From DATNIB01 sp035604685 (GTDB lineage Bacteria; Actinomycetota; Acidimicrobiia; Acidimicrobiales; RAAP-2), in contig DATNIB010000041.1 of NCBI GenBank assembly GCA_035604685.1, positions 1 through 64,000 on the forward strand: a stretch of 64,000 nucleotides of DNA. Reading direction: 5' to 3'. Both the position numbers and the translations under genes were made by a program. Shown one piece after another: positions 1 through 8,258 of the stretch; positions within the stretch are counted from its first letter, which is position 1, and each line of letters begins with the position of its first letter. The notes beneath the pieces are model-generated. The model saw nothing but the letters and a program-made list of their open reading frames with translations, was not told the origin of the DNA and did no database searches.

Positions 1-1
1 C

Positions 2-343
2 CACATCGTCGCCGTCGAGCCGGAAGAGTCGCCGGTCCTGTCGGGCGGTGTACCCGCGCCCCATCGGATCCAAGGCATCGGAGCGGGTTTCGTCCCGGCA
101 ATCCTCGACGCCGCCGCCTACGACGAAGTGATGCAAGTCGGCGCGTCTGACGCCACGGAGGCCACCCGGCGTCTGGCAAGCAGTGAGGGCATCCTCGCCG
201 GCATCTCGAGCGGCGCCGCGCTTTGCGCCGGCGTCCGGATCGCTGACCGGCAGGAGCTGGCGGGCAAAACCATTCTCGTCGTGCTTCCCGACACCGGAGA
301 GAGGTACCTAAGCACCGGGCTCTTCGACACCGAGGCTGTTTGA
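2..343 (+). CDS. cysK: Cysteine synthase (O-acetylserine sulfhydrylase), 3' part only
   Basis: The reading frame is already open at the window edge and ends at a TGA, so only the last 113 codons are present. The visible part carries the C-terminal hallmarks of PLP-dependent O-acetylserine sulfhydrylases: an IQGIGAGFVP stretch, the EGILAGISSGAA loop that closes over the PLP phosphate, and a VVLPDTGERYLST end (the family usually has DSGERYLST). Family knowledge: the enzyme makes cysteine from O-acetylserine and sulfide in the cytoplasm. The PLP lysine and the N-terminal half lie outside the window. The closely related cystathionine beta-synthase-like or O-phosphoserine enzymes cannot be excluded from the tail alone. 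The gene ends about 60 bases before the IS630 element and is not interrupted by it. Confidence 0.85.
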   Translation, partial: HIVAVEPEESPVLSGGVPAPHRIQGIGAGFVPAILDAAAYDEVMQVGASDATEATRRLASSEGILAGISSGAALCAGVRIADRQELAGKTILVVLPDTGERYLSTGLFDTEAV

Positions 344-403
344 TACAGCTGGGCTTGCGGTGCAGGGTGTTCGGCGGATCGGACGAGGGCTCGCAAGGGA
401 CTA

Positions 404-416
404 GTGACCTGAGTCG
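404..416 (+). repeat. Left terminal inverted repeat of the IS630 element
   Basis: GTGACCTGAGTCG, a perfect 13-base match to the reverse complement of 1563-1575. It is preceded by the TA target duplication at 402-403. Confidence 0.85.
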
Positions 417-492
417 TAAATTCTTAAGCAGGTAGGAATTTCTGCGCGAGTCAGCGCGTTCCCATCGGTGTCGGCGACGATGGGAGACAGCG

Positions 493-1578
493 ATGCGGGG
501 AACACCGATGCCCGAGTTGGTGCTCAGCGACGACGAGCGGGAGCTCCTCGAGCGATGGGCCCGACGCCCGAAGAGCGCGCAGGACCTGGCGTTGCGATGC
601 CGGATCGTGCTGTTGTGCGCCGAGGGTCGGCAGAACACTGAGGTCGCCACGGATCTCGGGATCGGTCGCATGACGGTGGGCAAGTGGCGGGCCCGCTTCG
701 TCGCCCATCGCATCGACGGTCTCCACGACGAGCCGCGCCCAGGTGCCCCGCGCAGCATCGGCGACGACGCCGTCGAGGCGGTGATCGTGAAGACCTTGGA
801 GCAGACTCCGACCGACGCCACCCACTGGTCGACCCGGTCCATGGCCAAGGCCACGGGCATGAGCCAGTCGGCGATCAGCCGGATCTGGCGGGCCTTCGGG
901 CTGAAACCCCATCTGGTGGACTCCTTCAAGCTCTCGCCCGATCCCCAGTTCGTGGACAAAGTGCGCGACATCGTGGGCCTCTACCTCAACCCGCCCGAAG
1001 GAGCACTGGTCCTCTGTGTCGACGAGAAGTCCCAGATCCAAGCCCTAGACCGGACCCAGCCGGTCCTCCCGTTGCGGCCCGGGCTCCCCGAGCGGCGCAC
1101 CCATGACTACGTGCGCCACGGCACGACCAACCTCTATGCCGCCTTGGACGTGACCTCGGGCCAGGTCATCGCTGATCTCACCGACCGTCACCGGGCCCAG
1201 GAGTTCCGCTCGTTCCTGAACCTCATCAACCGCTCCGTGCCAGACGATCTCGACGTCCACGTCGTGGTCGACAATTCATCGACCCACAAGACGCCCGAGA
1301 TCAAGCGCTGGCTGCTGCGCCACCCGAGATTCACGCTGCATTTCACCCCCACCTACAGCTCCTGGCTGAACCTGGTCGAGCGCTGGTTCGCCGAGCTCAC
1401 CAACAAGTGGCTGCGACGCGGCACGCACCGCTCAACCAAAGAGCTCGAGCGCGCCATCCTCGACTGGACCGACTCTTGGAACGACGACCCTCGTCCGTTT
1501 GTCTGGCACAAGAGCGCCGATGAGATCCTCGACACGCTGGCTACGTACTGCGCGCGGATCTCCGACTCAGGTCACTAG
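493..1578 (+). CDS. IS630-family DDE transposase
   Basis: 361 residues. The N-terminal part (about residues 14-140) has a tandem helix-turn-helix region (VATDLGIGRMTVGKWRARF, then SMAKATGMSQSAISRIW) that should bind the inverted repeats. The catalytic RNase-H-like domain follows with D177 (LCVDEKSQ), D260 (VVVDNSSTHK) and E296 (WLNLVERWFAEL), 35 residues after D260, so the triad looks complete. I chose ATG 493 because GGGAGA lies 5-6 bases upstream; ATG 508 (MPELVL) is an alternative. The stop codon TAG uses the duplicated target TA plus the chromosomal G at 1578. The gene therefore has no stop of its own inside the element and depends on the insertion site for termination. Confidence 0.92.
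   Translation: MRGTPMPELVLSDDERELLERWARRPKSAQDLALRCRIVLLCAEGRQNTEVATDLGIGRMTVGKWRARFVAHRIDGLHDEPRPGAPRSIGDDAVEAVIVKTLEQTPTDATHWSTRSMAKATGMSQSAISRIWRAFGLKPHLVDSFKLSPDPQFVDKVRDIVGLYLNPPEGALVLCVDEKSQIQALDRTQPVLPLRPGLPERRTHDYVRHGTTNLYAALDVTSGQVIADLTDRHRAQEFRSFLNLINRSVPDDLDVHVVVDNSSTHKTPEIKRWLLRHPRFTLHFTPTYSSWLNLVERWFAELTNKWLRRGTHRSTKELERAILDWTDSWNDDPRPFVWHKSADEILDTLATYCARISDSGH
1563..1575 (-). repeat. Right terminal inverted repeat of the IS630 element
   Basis: Perfect 13-base complement of 404-416. It is followed by the duplicated TA at 1576-1577 and lies inside the last codons of the transposase gene. Confidence 0.85.
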
Positions 1579-2477
1579 GCCGTCGCGGTCTCGGCGGCCG
1601 CCCACATCGCGGCCAGCGGCGGCTCGCGTCCGGTCCAGGCCTCGATCTGTGCCGCCGCCTGGTGGACCAGCATTCCGAGGCCGCCGAGGGTGGTCGCGCC
1701 CCGCGCCGCGCACGCCTCCAGCCACGCCGTCCGCCGCGGCTCGTAGATGAGGTCGACCACGACGTGGCGGTCCGACAGCGACGCCGGGTCGACCGCCGGC
1801 CGCTCGTGGGCCCACGCCGTCCCCACCATGCCGGCCGGGGTGGCATTCACCACCAGGTCCGCCGTGGCGGTCTCGTCCGGCCCGCCGAGGCGCCCGACGC
1901 TCCCGGCCAGCACGACCGCGGCCGCGGCCTGCGCGGGGCGCCGCGCCCAGATCGCGACGTCGGCGGCGCCGGCCTCGGCCAGCGCGACCACGACCGCCCG
2001 GCCCGCGCCGCCGGCGCCCAGGACGAGGCACCGCAGGCCGTCCGGATCGACCCCCACCCCGCGGGCGAGCGCGGCCACGAACCCGAGCCCGTCGGTGTTG
2101 TCGCCGGTCAGCCCGCGGCCATCGGCGATCACGCAGTTGACCGCGCCCAAGCGGCGCGCCACGGGGGTCAGCAGGTCGACGGCCTCGGCCACGGCCGCCT
2201 TGTGGGGCATCGTCACCGACAGCCCGCGCAGCGAGAGGGCCCGCACTGCGTCGAGGGCCTCGACCGCCCCGCCGGCCGGCACCCGGAAGCCGACCGACAC
2301 CCAGTCGAGCCCGAGCGCGGCGAAGGCGGCGTTGTGCAGGCGGGGGGAGAGCGAGTGATCCACCGGATCGCCGATGACCGCGACGACCGGCGAGGCGGCC
2401 GACGGCCATCCGGGCGCGCCGGCCCGGCTCGGGGTGGCGGGCGAGGTCACCTGCGGTCGCCCGCGTCGATCTCGCAC
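1575..2477 (-). CDS. aroE: Shikimate dehydrogenase (NADP+)
   Basis: Reduces 3-dehydroshikimate to shikimate in aromatic amino acid synthesis. Up to 300 residues from the upstream start. Residue 10 is a GTG (VTSPATP) that may be the true start, since most AroE proteins begin only a few residues before the GDPVDHSLSP substrate motif (here about residues 36-45). Other visible hallmarks are GLSVTMPHK with the catalytic lysine (about K93), NCVI, DNTDG (126-130), the Rossmann loop GAGGAGRA (154-161), NATP, and the C-terminal GGLGMLVHQAAAQ. It is the last gene of the mltG-side block. Its stop codon overlaps the duplicated TA and the terminal base of the IS630 element, yet the protein is unchanged because both possible next bases give TAG. 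Confidence 0.95.
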   Translation of the reverse strand: MRDRRGRPQVTSPATPSRAGAPGWPSAASPVVAVIGDPVDHSLSPRLHNAAFAALGLDWVSVGFRVPAGGAVEALDAVRALSLRGLSVTMPHKAAVAEAVDLLTPVARRLGAVNCVIADGRGLTGDNTDGLGFVAALARGVGVDPDGLRCLVLGAGGAGRAVVVALAEAGAADVAIWARRPAQAAAAVVLAGSVGRLGGPDETATADLVVNATPAGMVGTAWAHERPAVDPASLSDRHVVVDLIYEPRRTAWLEACAARGATTLGGLGMLVHQAAAQIEAWTGREPPLAAMWAAAETATA

Positions 2478-2600
2478 CCGGCCAGGGTCACTGCGCGCAC
2501 GTCGGGATCCCCCTCGCGCTCCGTCGAGCGGCCGCTTCCCTCCGACCCTAATGGGGCCCGACGCCCGGCCGGGCCGCGGCGGCGGGCGGCGGGCGGGCGG

Positions 2601-3719
2601 TCAGAGTCCCTGGCTCTGCGCCAGCTGCTCGGCCGCCAGCTGCTCGGCGAAGGTGTCGGAGAACTGCTCGGTGCCGTCCTTGTTCACGACCTCGAAGTAG
2701 AGCCACCCCCCGGCCGGCGGGTGGGTGGCGGCGGCGAGCGCGCTCGGCGACGGTGTGGCGATGGGCGTGGGCGGGAGCCCGGTGTGCAGATAGGTGTTGT
2801 AGGGGGTGTCGAGCTTCTCGTCGGCCGGGGTCACCGGGCCGCCGTCCTGGCCGAGCGAGTACAAGACGGTCGAGTCCATCTGCAGCGGCGAGCCCTTGGC
2901 CAACCGGTTGTAGATGACGCGGGCCACCATGCCCATGTTCTTCTCGATGTACCCCTCCTTCTCCACGATCGAGGCCACGGTGACCAGTTGGTTCGCCGTG
3001 AGGCCGAAGCGCCCGGCGGCACCGGCCACCCCGGCCGCGGCCGCCTCGTGGTCGAACCGCTCGACCATGGCGGCCAGGAGCTGGGTGGGCGTCTCGCCCG
3101 GCACGACCTCGTAGGTGCCGAGGCCGAGCAGGCCCTCCAAGTTCGTAGAATCGGCCGCCTGGTAGGCGGAGCGCACGGCGCCCGACCGGGCCGCCCGCAC
3201 GAAGGCGGTGGCCGACTGCCCCGGGACGTCTCCCACCCGCACGGCCACCTCGGCCAGCGTGTAGCCCGGCCGGACGCGCACCGGGTAGACGTCGGTCCCC
3301 CCCTCGAGCACGCTGCGGACCGCGCCGAACGTCTGGTTCTGGTGGAAGTAGTAGAGCCCCGGCTCGAAGGGCGGCGTCCCGTGGATGACGAAGGACAGCC
3401 GGAAGGCGAGCGAGCTGGCGATGACGCCGTGGCCGGCCAGGTCCGAGAGCACGCTGCCCTCGGCCTCGTTCGCCCGGACCTCGACGATAACCCCGCGGCC
3501 CGGGCCGCCCAGGGGGTGCGCCTCGAGCTCGTACCAGGTGGCGACGCCGATCACGACCAGGAGGACGAACCCGGCCATCGAGTACAGGAGCCGGCGGCGG
3601 GAGCGTCGCCGGCGCCGGCGTTCCTCGCCGCGCGCGGCCCGGGCACCCGGCGCGGCGCCCTCCTCCCCCGAGGCGTCCCCCGGGGGCGGCTCGGCTCCCC
3701 CGTCGTCGGTCGGGTCCAT
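2601..3719 (-). CDS. mltG: Endolytic murein transglycosylase MltG (YceG-like)
   Basis: 372 residues from ATG 3719. The N-terminus is an acidic/Pro-rich then Arg-rich cytoplasmic segment (1-43). One membrane helix (about 44-62) anchors a periplasmic/extracellular catalytic domain. The LysM-like region (GYTLAEVAVRVGDV) precedes the MltG core with the ASIVEKEGYIEKNM segment that holds the catalytic glutamate, followed by VIYNRLAKGSPLQMDSTV and the DTPYNTYLHTGLPPTPI motif. Family knowledge: it cleaves nascent glycan strands and sets strand length. An alternative GTG at 3728 would give GTGA overlap with the ruvX stop. Order alaS-ruvX-mltG-aroE is the common actinobacterial one. Confidence 0.93.
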   Translation of the reverse strand: MDPTDDGGAEPPPGDASGEEGAAPGARAARGEERRRRRRSRRRLLYSMAGFVLLVVIGVATWYELEAHPLGGPGRGVIVEVRANEAEGSVLSDLAGHGVIASSLAFRLSFVIHGTPPFEPGLYYFHQNQTFGAVRSVLEGGTDVYPVRVRPGYTLAEVAVRVGDVPGQSATAFVRAARSGAVRSAYQAADSTNLEGLLGLGTYEVVPGETPTQLLAAMVERFDHEAAAAGVAGAAGRFGLTANQLVTVASIVEKEGYIEKNMGMVARVIYNRLAKGSPLQMDSTVLYSLGQDGGPVTPADEKLDTPYNTYLHTGLPPTPIATPSPSALAAATHPPAGGWLYFEVVNKDGTEQFSDTFAEQLAAEQLAQSQGL

Positions 3720-3724
3720 CGTGG

Positions 3725-4195
3725 TCACGGGCGACCGGCGTCCAGCCAGGCCTGCAGCAGCACCACGGCGGCCGCGCTGTCCACGCTGCGCCGGGCGTGG
3801 CGCGTGCGGAGGCCCGCCGCCCGCTGCCCGGCCGCGGCCGAGACCGTGGTGAGCCGCTCGTCGAAGGTCACGACCGCCACCGGGGCGACCGCCGCGGCCA
3901 GCTCGGCGGCTTCGGCCAGGGCGGCCACGGCCGCCGGTCCGCGACCCCCGTCGAGCGAGAGCGGGAGCCCGACCACGATGGCGCCCACCCGTTGCTCCAG
4001 CGCGATGGTGGCCAGCCGCCCTCGGTCGGCCGCCGGGTCGTCCCCCCGTTCGACGACGCAGAGGGGGAAGGCCAGCGCGCCGCCGCTGTCGCTCACCGAC
4101 ACGCCGATCCGCCGCTCTCCGAGATCCACCCCCATGGCCTTGCCTCGGACGGGCGCGGCGCCCGGCCGGGCCCCCGTCGGGTCGGGGCCGGTCAT
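3725..4195 (-). CDS. ruvX: Putative pre-16S rRNA nuclease / Holliday junction resolvase-like YqgF
   Basis: 156 residues of the YqgF RNase-H-like family, which matures the 5' end of 16S rRNA in E. coli and in some actinobacteria is proposed to act on Holliday junctions. Visible motifs: MGVDLGERRIGVSVSD (first acidic residue about D24), VGLPLSLDG, VVTFDERLTT (D112/E113) and the C-terminal VDSAAAVVLLQ aspartate (about D139). ATG 4195 overlaps the alaS stop in ATGA. The N-terminus has about 20 extra Pro/Ala/Gly residues before the fold; a start at the internal ATG of AMGVDLG would be the conventional size. Confidence 0.9.
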   Translation of the reverse strand: MTGPDPTGARPGAAPVRGKAMGVDLGERRIGVSVSDSGGALAFPLCVVERGDDPAADRGRLATIALEQRVGAIVVGLPLSLDGGRGPAAVAALAEAAELAAAVAPVAVVTFDERLTTVSAAAGQRAAGLRTRHARRSVDSAAAVVLLQAWLDAGRP

Positions 4196-6777
4196 CCCCC
4201 GGCCAGGACGCGGCGGGCTTCGGCCAGCGCCTGGTCCAGCCGGCCCGGGTCCCGACCGCCGGCGACCGCCACCTGGGGCGAGCCACCGCCGCCGCCGCCG
4301 ACCACGGCCGCCACCTGCTTCACCAGGCCGGTCGCGTCGGGGTCGCCGCCCGTCACCGCGACGATGGCCACCTTCTGCGCCTCGGGGCTGCCGCCGATGA
4401 CGGCGGCCCGGACGCCCGGGTGGCGCTGGACCGCCTGGGCGAGGGCCCGCAGGTCGTCCGCCCCGCGGCCGTCGATCCGCGCCACCACCACCCCGCCCTC
4501 GGCCCGGCCGGCCAGCGTCGCCGCCTCGGCGTCGCGCGCGGCGTCGCGCAGGGCCGCCAGCTCCCGCTCGGTGGCCCGCTGCCGGTCGAGCACGCGCTGC
4601 AGCGCATCGGGCACCTGCTCGGGTTCGGTGCGCAGCAGCGCCGCCGCCTCCTCGAGCAGCGCCTGGCGGCGCGCGCTCCGGTCCAGGGCCGCCGCACCGG
4701 TGACCGCCTCGATCCGGCGCGTGTTGGCCCCGATCGACCCCTCGGTCAGGATCGCGATGGGGCCGATCTGGCCGAGGGCGTGGACGTGGGTGCCGCCGCA
4801 GAACTCGAGCGAGTGGGGACCGGCCCGCACCACCCGGACGACGTCGCCGTACTTGTCGCCGAAGAAGGCCACCGCGCCCATCGACTCGGCCTCGGCCCGG
4901 GTGGCCTCGGTCGTCTGCACGGCGTCGTCGGTGAGCACGTCCGCGTTGGCCATCGCCGCCACCGCGTCGAGCTCCTGGCGGGCCGGTGCGCCGTGATGGC
5001 TGAAGTCGAACCGCAGGTGGTCCGGCGCGACCAGCGAGCCCTGCTGGCGGACGTGGTCCCCGAGCACGGCCCGCAGCGCCGCGTGCAGGAGGTGGGTGCC
5101 GGTGTGGTTGCGCCGCAGCCCCTCCCGGCGCAGGCCGTCGATCGTGGCCAGCGCCTCCTGGCCGCCGAAGATCTCGCCGGTCACCTTGGCCCGGTGGGCG
5201 ACCAGGCCCGGCACGGCCACCACCGTGTCGAGCACCTCGGCCCGGCCGGTCTCGGTCACGATGGTGCCGGTGTCGCCCTGCTGGCCGCCACCCTCGGCGT
5301 AGAAGGGGGTCTCGGCCAGGAAGACCTCGACCGCGTCGCCGTCGCCCTCGCCGAGCACGCCGATCACCCGGGTGGCCACCGAGTAGAGGTCGGGCGAACG
5401 CCCGATGAAGTCGGTGGGGCCCTCGGTTTCGAGCAACGCCCGGTAGGCGGTCTCGTCGGCCGCCGCCGGCGAGCGCGCCGCCTCCCTGGCCCGGGCCCGC
5501 TGCTCGGCCATGGCCGCCTCGAAGGCCGGCCGGTCGACCGAGACACCCGACTCTCGCGCCAGCTCCTCGGTCAGCTCGATCGGGAACCCGTGGGTGTCGT
5601 GGAGCCGGAAGGCCACGTCGCCCGGCATCGTCGGGGTCCGGCCGGCCCGGGCCGCCTCGAGCGCGTCCTGCAAGAGGCTGAGGCCCGTCCGGAGCGTGCG
5701 GTCGAAGCCGGCCTCCTCGCGGTCGAGCGCGGACTGGATCACCGAGAGCTCGTCTCTCAGCGCGGGGTAGGCGCCGCCCAGGACGTCGGCCACCGACTCG
5801 GCCATCGCCGGGGTGACGCGCGCCTCGACGCCCAGCCGGCGCGCCGCCAGCACGGAGCGGCGGATGAGCCGCCGCAGCACGTAGCCGCGGCCGTCGTTGG
5901 ACGGCTGCACCCCGTCGGCAATGAGGAAGGCGGTGCTGCGGGCGTGGTCGGCCAGCACCCGGAGCGTGACGTCGTCCTCGTCGTCGGACCCGTAGGGGCG
6001 GCCGCACAGCTCCTCGGCCCGGGCGATGATCGGACGCAGCACGCCGGTCTCCCAGATCGAGGGCACGTCCTCTAGCACCGTGAGGACGCGCTCCATCCCG
6101 GCCCCGGTGTCGATGTTGGGTCGGGGCAGCGGCTCGAGGGTGCCGTCGGCCTGCCGGTCGTACTGCATGAACACGAGGTTCCAGATCTCGACGTAGCGCT
6201 CGGGACCCCCGTCGAGGGGCCCGCCGACCTCCCCGAACTCGGCCCCCCGGTCGTAGTAGATCTCAGAGGAGGGGCCGCAGGGCCCGGTCTCCCCCATCTC
6301 CCAGAAGTTGTCCTCGCCCATGCGCACGATGCGCGCGGCCGGCAGGCCGACCGCATCCCGCCAGATCTGCGCCGCCTCGTCGTCGTCGGTGTAGACCGAC
6401 GCCCACAGGCGCTCCCCGTCGAGACCGAGGTCGCCCGTCAAGAGCTCCCAGGCCCACGGGATCGCCGCCTCTTTGAAGTAGTCGCCGAAGCTGAAGTTGC
6501 CGAGCATCTCGAAGAAGCTGAGGTGGCGGGTCGTGCGGCCCACCAGCTCGATGTCGTCGTGCTTGCCGCGCACCCGCACGCACTTCTGCACCGAGGTGGC
6601 GCGTGGGTAGGGCGGCACCTCCTCCCCCAAGAAGTAGGGGATGAACTGGTTCATGCCGGCGTTGGTGAAGAGCGGCGCGCGCGGGTGGTGGGGAATCAGG
6701 CTGGCGGAGGGCACCAGCCGATGCCCGCGATCCATGAAGAACCGGGTGAAGGACGATCGAAGCTGGGTGGCGTCCAC
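4192..6777 (-). CDS. alaS: Alanyl-tRNA synthetase
   Basis: 861 residues from GTG, close to the usual 870-890. The class II catalytic domain has the standard N-terminus (LRSSFTRFFMDRGHRLVPSA), FTNAGMNQF and the RHLSFFEMLGNFSFGDYFK motif. The editing domain has HTGTHLLHAALR and the zinc-ligand FCGGTHVHALG motif. The C-terminal DHHA1-type region follows with VVGGGGGGSPQVAVAGG. The start is supported by a GAGGAG Shine-Dalgarno a few bases upstream and by a TAGGCT -10-like box about 37 bases upstream. It charges tRNA-Ala and deacylates Ser/Gly-tRNA-Ala. The gene overlaps ruvX by four bases. Confidence 0.97.
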   Translation of the reverse strand: MDATQLRSSFTRFFMDRGHRLVPSASLIPHHPRAPLFTNAGMNQFIPYFLGEEVPPYPRATSVQKCVRVRGKHDDIELVGRTTRHLSFFEMLGNFSFGDYFKEAAIPWAWELLTGDLGLDGERLWASVYTDDDEAAQIWRDAVGLPAARIVRMGEDNFWEMGETGPCGPSSEIYYDRGAEFGEVGGPLDGGPERYVEIWNLVFMQYDRQADGTLEPLPRPNIDTGAGMERVLTVLEDVPSIWETGVLRPIIARAEELCGRPYGSDDEDDVTLRVLADHARSTAFLIADGVQPSNDGRGYVLRRLIRRSVLAARRLGVEARVTPAMAESVADVLGGAYPALRDELSVIQSALDREEAGFDRTLRTGLSLLQDALEAARAGRTPTMPGDVAFRLHDTHGFPIELTEELARESGVSVDRPAFEAAMAEQRARAREAARSPAAADETAYRALLETEGPTDFIGRSPDLYSVATRVIGVLGEGDGDAVEVFLAETPFYAEGGGQQGDTGTIVTETGRAEVLDTVVAVPGLVAHRAKVTGEIFGGQEALATIDGLRREGLRRNHTGTHLLHAALRAVLGDHVRQQGSLVAPDHLRFDFSHHGAPARQELDAVAAMANADVLTDDAVQTTEATRAEAESMGAVAFFGDKYGDVVRVVRAGPHSLEFCGGTHVHALGQIGPIAILTEGSIGANTRRIEAVTGAAALDRSARRQALLEEAAALLRTEPEQVPDALQRVLDRQRATERELAALRDAARDAEAATLAGRAEGGVVVARIDGRGADDLRALAQAVQRHPGVRAAVIGGSPEAQKVAIVAVTGGDPDATGLVKQVAAVVGGGGGGSPQVAVAGGRDPGRLDQALAEARRVLAGG

Positions 6778-6884
6778 GGGGCTCCTCGAGGTGCTGCTCG
6801 GTCGAGAAAGCCTAGAAGGGGTGGCGGGGGGCCCGGGTCACGGGCCCGTCGGCCGGTGCGGCGGCGAGCGCCGAACGGTGCGCC

Positions 6885-8231
6885 TCACGGCCGCGGTCGG
6901 CCGCGGCGCTCCGCCAGGCGCGCCTCGATCCCGGCCTCCTCCCCGTGGCCCGAAGGCTCGTAGTAGACGTGGCCCTCGGCCCCCTCGGGCCGGTACTGCT
7001 GGTCGACCCAGCCGGAGGCCTCGTCGTGCGGGTAGCGGTACCCCTCGCCGTGGCCGATCTGGCCGGCGCTGCGGTAGCTGGCGTCGCGCAGGTGGGCCGG
7101 GACCACCACCCGGGGGCCGCCGCGCACGTCGTCGCGGGCCCGGCCGAGCGCCACCATGACGCGGTTGGATTTGGGGGCGCAGGCCAGGTGGACCACGGCC
7201 TGGGCCAGGTTGAGGGCGGCCTCGGGCAGGCCCACGAACTCGACCGCCCGGGCCGCCGCGTCGGCCACCACCAGGGCCTGGGGGTCGGCCATCCCCACGT
7301 CCTCGCTGGCCAGGATCACGAGGCGCCGGGCCAAGAAGCGCGCGTCCTCGCCCGCCTCCAGCATCTGGGCCAGCCAGTAGAGGCTGGCGTCGGGGTCCGA
7401 GCCGCGGATGCTCTTGATGAGCGCGCTGATCTGGTCGTAGTGGCTGTCGGGCCCCTGCTGCACGATCCGCCCGTCGCGCGCCGCGGCCACGTCGGCCACC
7501 GTGACGAGCGTCTTCACCGCGGGCTGCTTGGTCGCCTTCCCCCGGGGCGTGGCCGCGGCCCGGCGCACCCGCGCCACGGCCACCGCCAGCTCCAGGGTGT
7601 TGAGCGCGACCCGGGCGTCGCCGCCCGCCACCGACACGAGCGCGTCGAGCGCGTCGTCGTCCGCGGCCGCGCCCTCGGCCGAAAGACCGCGCGCCAGGAT
7701 CTGGCGCAGGTCCTCGTCCTCCAGCGGCAGGAGCCGCCAGAGCGTCGAGCGGCTCATGAGCGGTGCGTTCACCTCGAAGAAGGGGTTCTCGGTGGTGGCG
7801 CCGACGAGCACCACCAGGCCGTCTTCGACGGCCGGCAGCAGCACGTCCTGCTGGGCCTTGTTGAACCGGTGCACCTCGTCGATGAACAAGATGGTGCCCT
7901 GGCCCCGTTCGCCGAGGCGCCGGCGCGCCTCTTCGATGGCGGCCCGGACCTCCTTCACGCCCGAGGCCACCGCGGACAGCGGCACGAAGGCCTTGGCGGT
8001 GGCGCTGGCCAGCAGGCGGGCCAGCGTGGTCTTCCCCGTGCCGGGCGGCCCCCACAAGATGACCGAGCCCAGCCGGTCGGACTCGACCAGCGCGCGGAGC
8101 GGCGCCCCGGGCGCCACCAGGTGCCGCTGGCCGGCCATCTCGTCGAGCGTCCTCGGCCGCAGGCGGGCGGCGAGCGGCGCCGCCTCGGCCAGGGCGGTCT
8201 CGGCCGCCGCGCCGAAGAGGTCGCCGCTCAC
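6885..8231 (-). CDS. rarA: Replication-associated recombination protein A (MgsA/WHIP-type AAA+ ATPase)
   Basis: 448 residues. RLRPRTLDEMAGQRHL is followed by Walker A GPPGTGKTT (61-69) and Walker B ILFIDEVHRFNKAQQD (about 114-129). Sensor 1 is GATTENPFFEVN and the arginine finger segment is PLMSRSTLW. The C-terminal part matches the RarA tetramerisation and clamp-loader-like helices (GSDPDASLYWLAQML, FLARRLVILASEDVG). RarA acts at stalled forks and at single-stranded/double-stranded junctions. It lies between aspS and alaS, as in many actinobacteria. GTG start; 27 bases separate it from the aspS stop, and the 6778-6884 gap to alaS contains the alaS leader. Confidence 0.94.
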   Translation of the reverse strand: MSGDLFGAAAETALAEAAPLAARLRPRTLDEMAGQRHLVAPGAPLRALVESDRLGSVILWGPPGTGKTTLARLLASATAKAFVPLSAVASGVKEVRAAIEEARRRLGERGQGTILFIDEVHRFNKAQQDVLLPAVEDGLVVLVGATTENPFFEVNAPLMSRSTLWRLLPLEDEDLRQILARGLSAEGAAADDDALDALVSVAGGDARVALNTLELAVAVARVRRAAATPRGKATKQPAVKTLVTVADVAAARDGRIVQQGPDSHYDQISALIKSIRGSDPDASLYWLAQMLEAGEDARFLARRLVILASEDVGMADPQALVVADAAARAVEFVGLPEAALNLAQAVVHLACAPKSNRVMVALGRARDDVRGGPRVVVPAHLRDASYRSAGQIGHGEGYRYPHDEASGWVDQQYRPEGAEGHVYYEPSGHGEEAGIEARLAERRGRPRP

Positions 8232-8258
8232 TTCAGCGACCTGCGGACCGGCGAAGGC

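Larger units (their letters stand above)
404..1575 (+). mobile_element. IS630-family insertion sequence, apparently intact
   Basis: The element is bounded by perfect 13-bp terminal inverted repeats (GTGACCTGAGTCG at 404-416, its complement at 1563-1575). It is flanked by a duplicated TA (402-403 and 1576-1577), the target duplication typical of IS630/Tc1-mariner elements. It carries one full-length DDE transposase gene. Its right end lies exactly on the aroE stop codon. The complete open frame and perfect repeats suggest recent arrival. The exact IS name cannot be given without a database. Confidence 0.88.

Noticed and set aside
1662..4400. A 912-codon open frame on the plus strand
   Set aside because: It lies antisense to aroE, mltG, ruvX and alaS. 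Its translation is Arg/Gly/Pro/His-rich with no family motif; high GC produces such frames opposite real genes.
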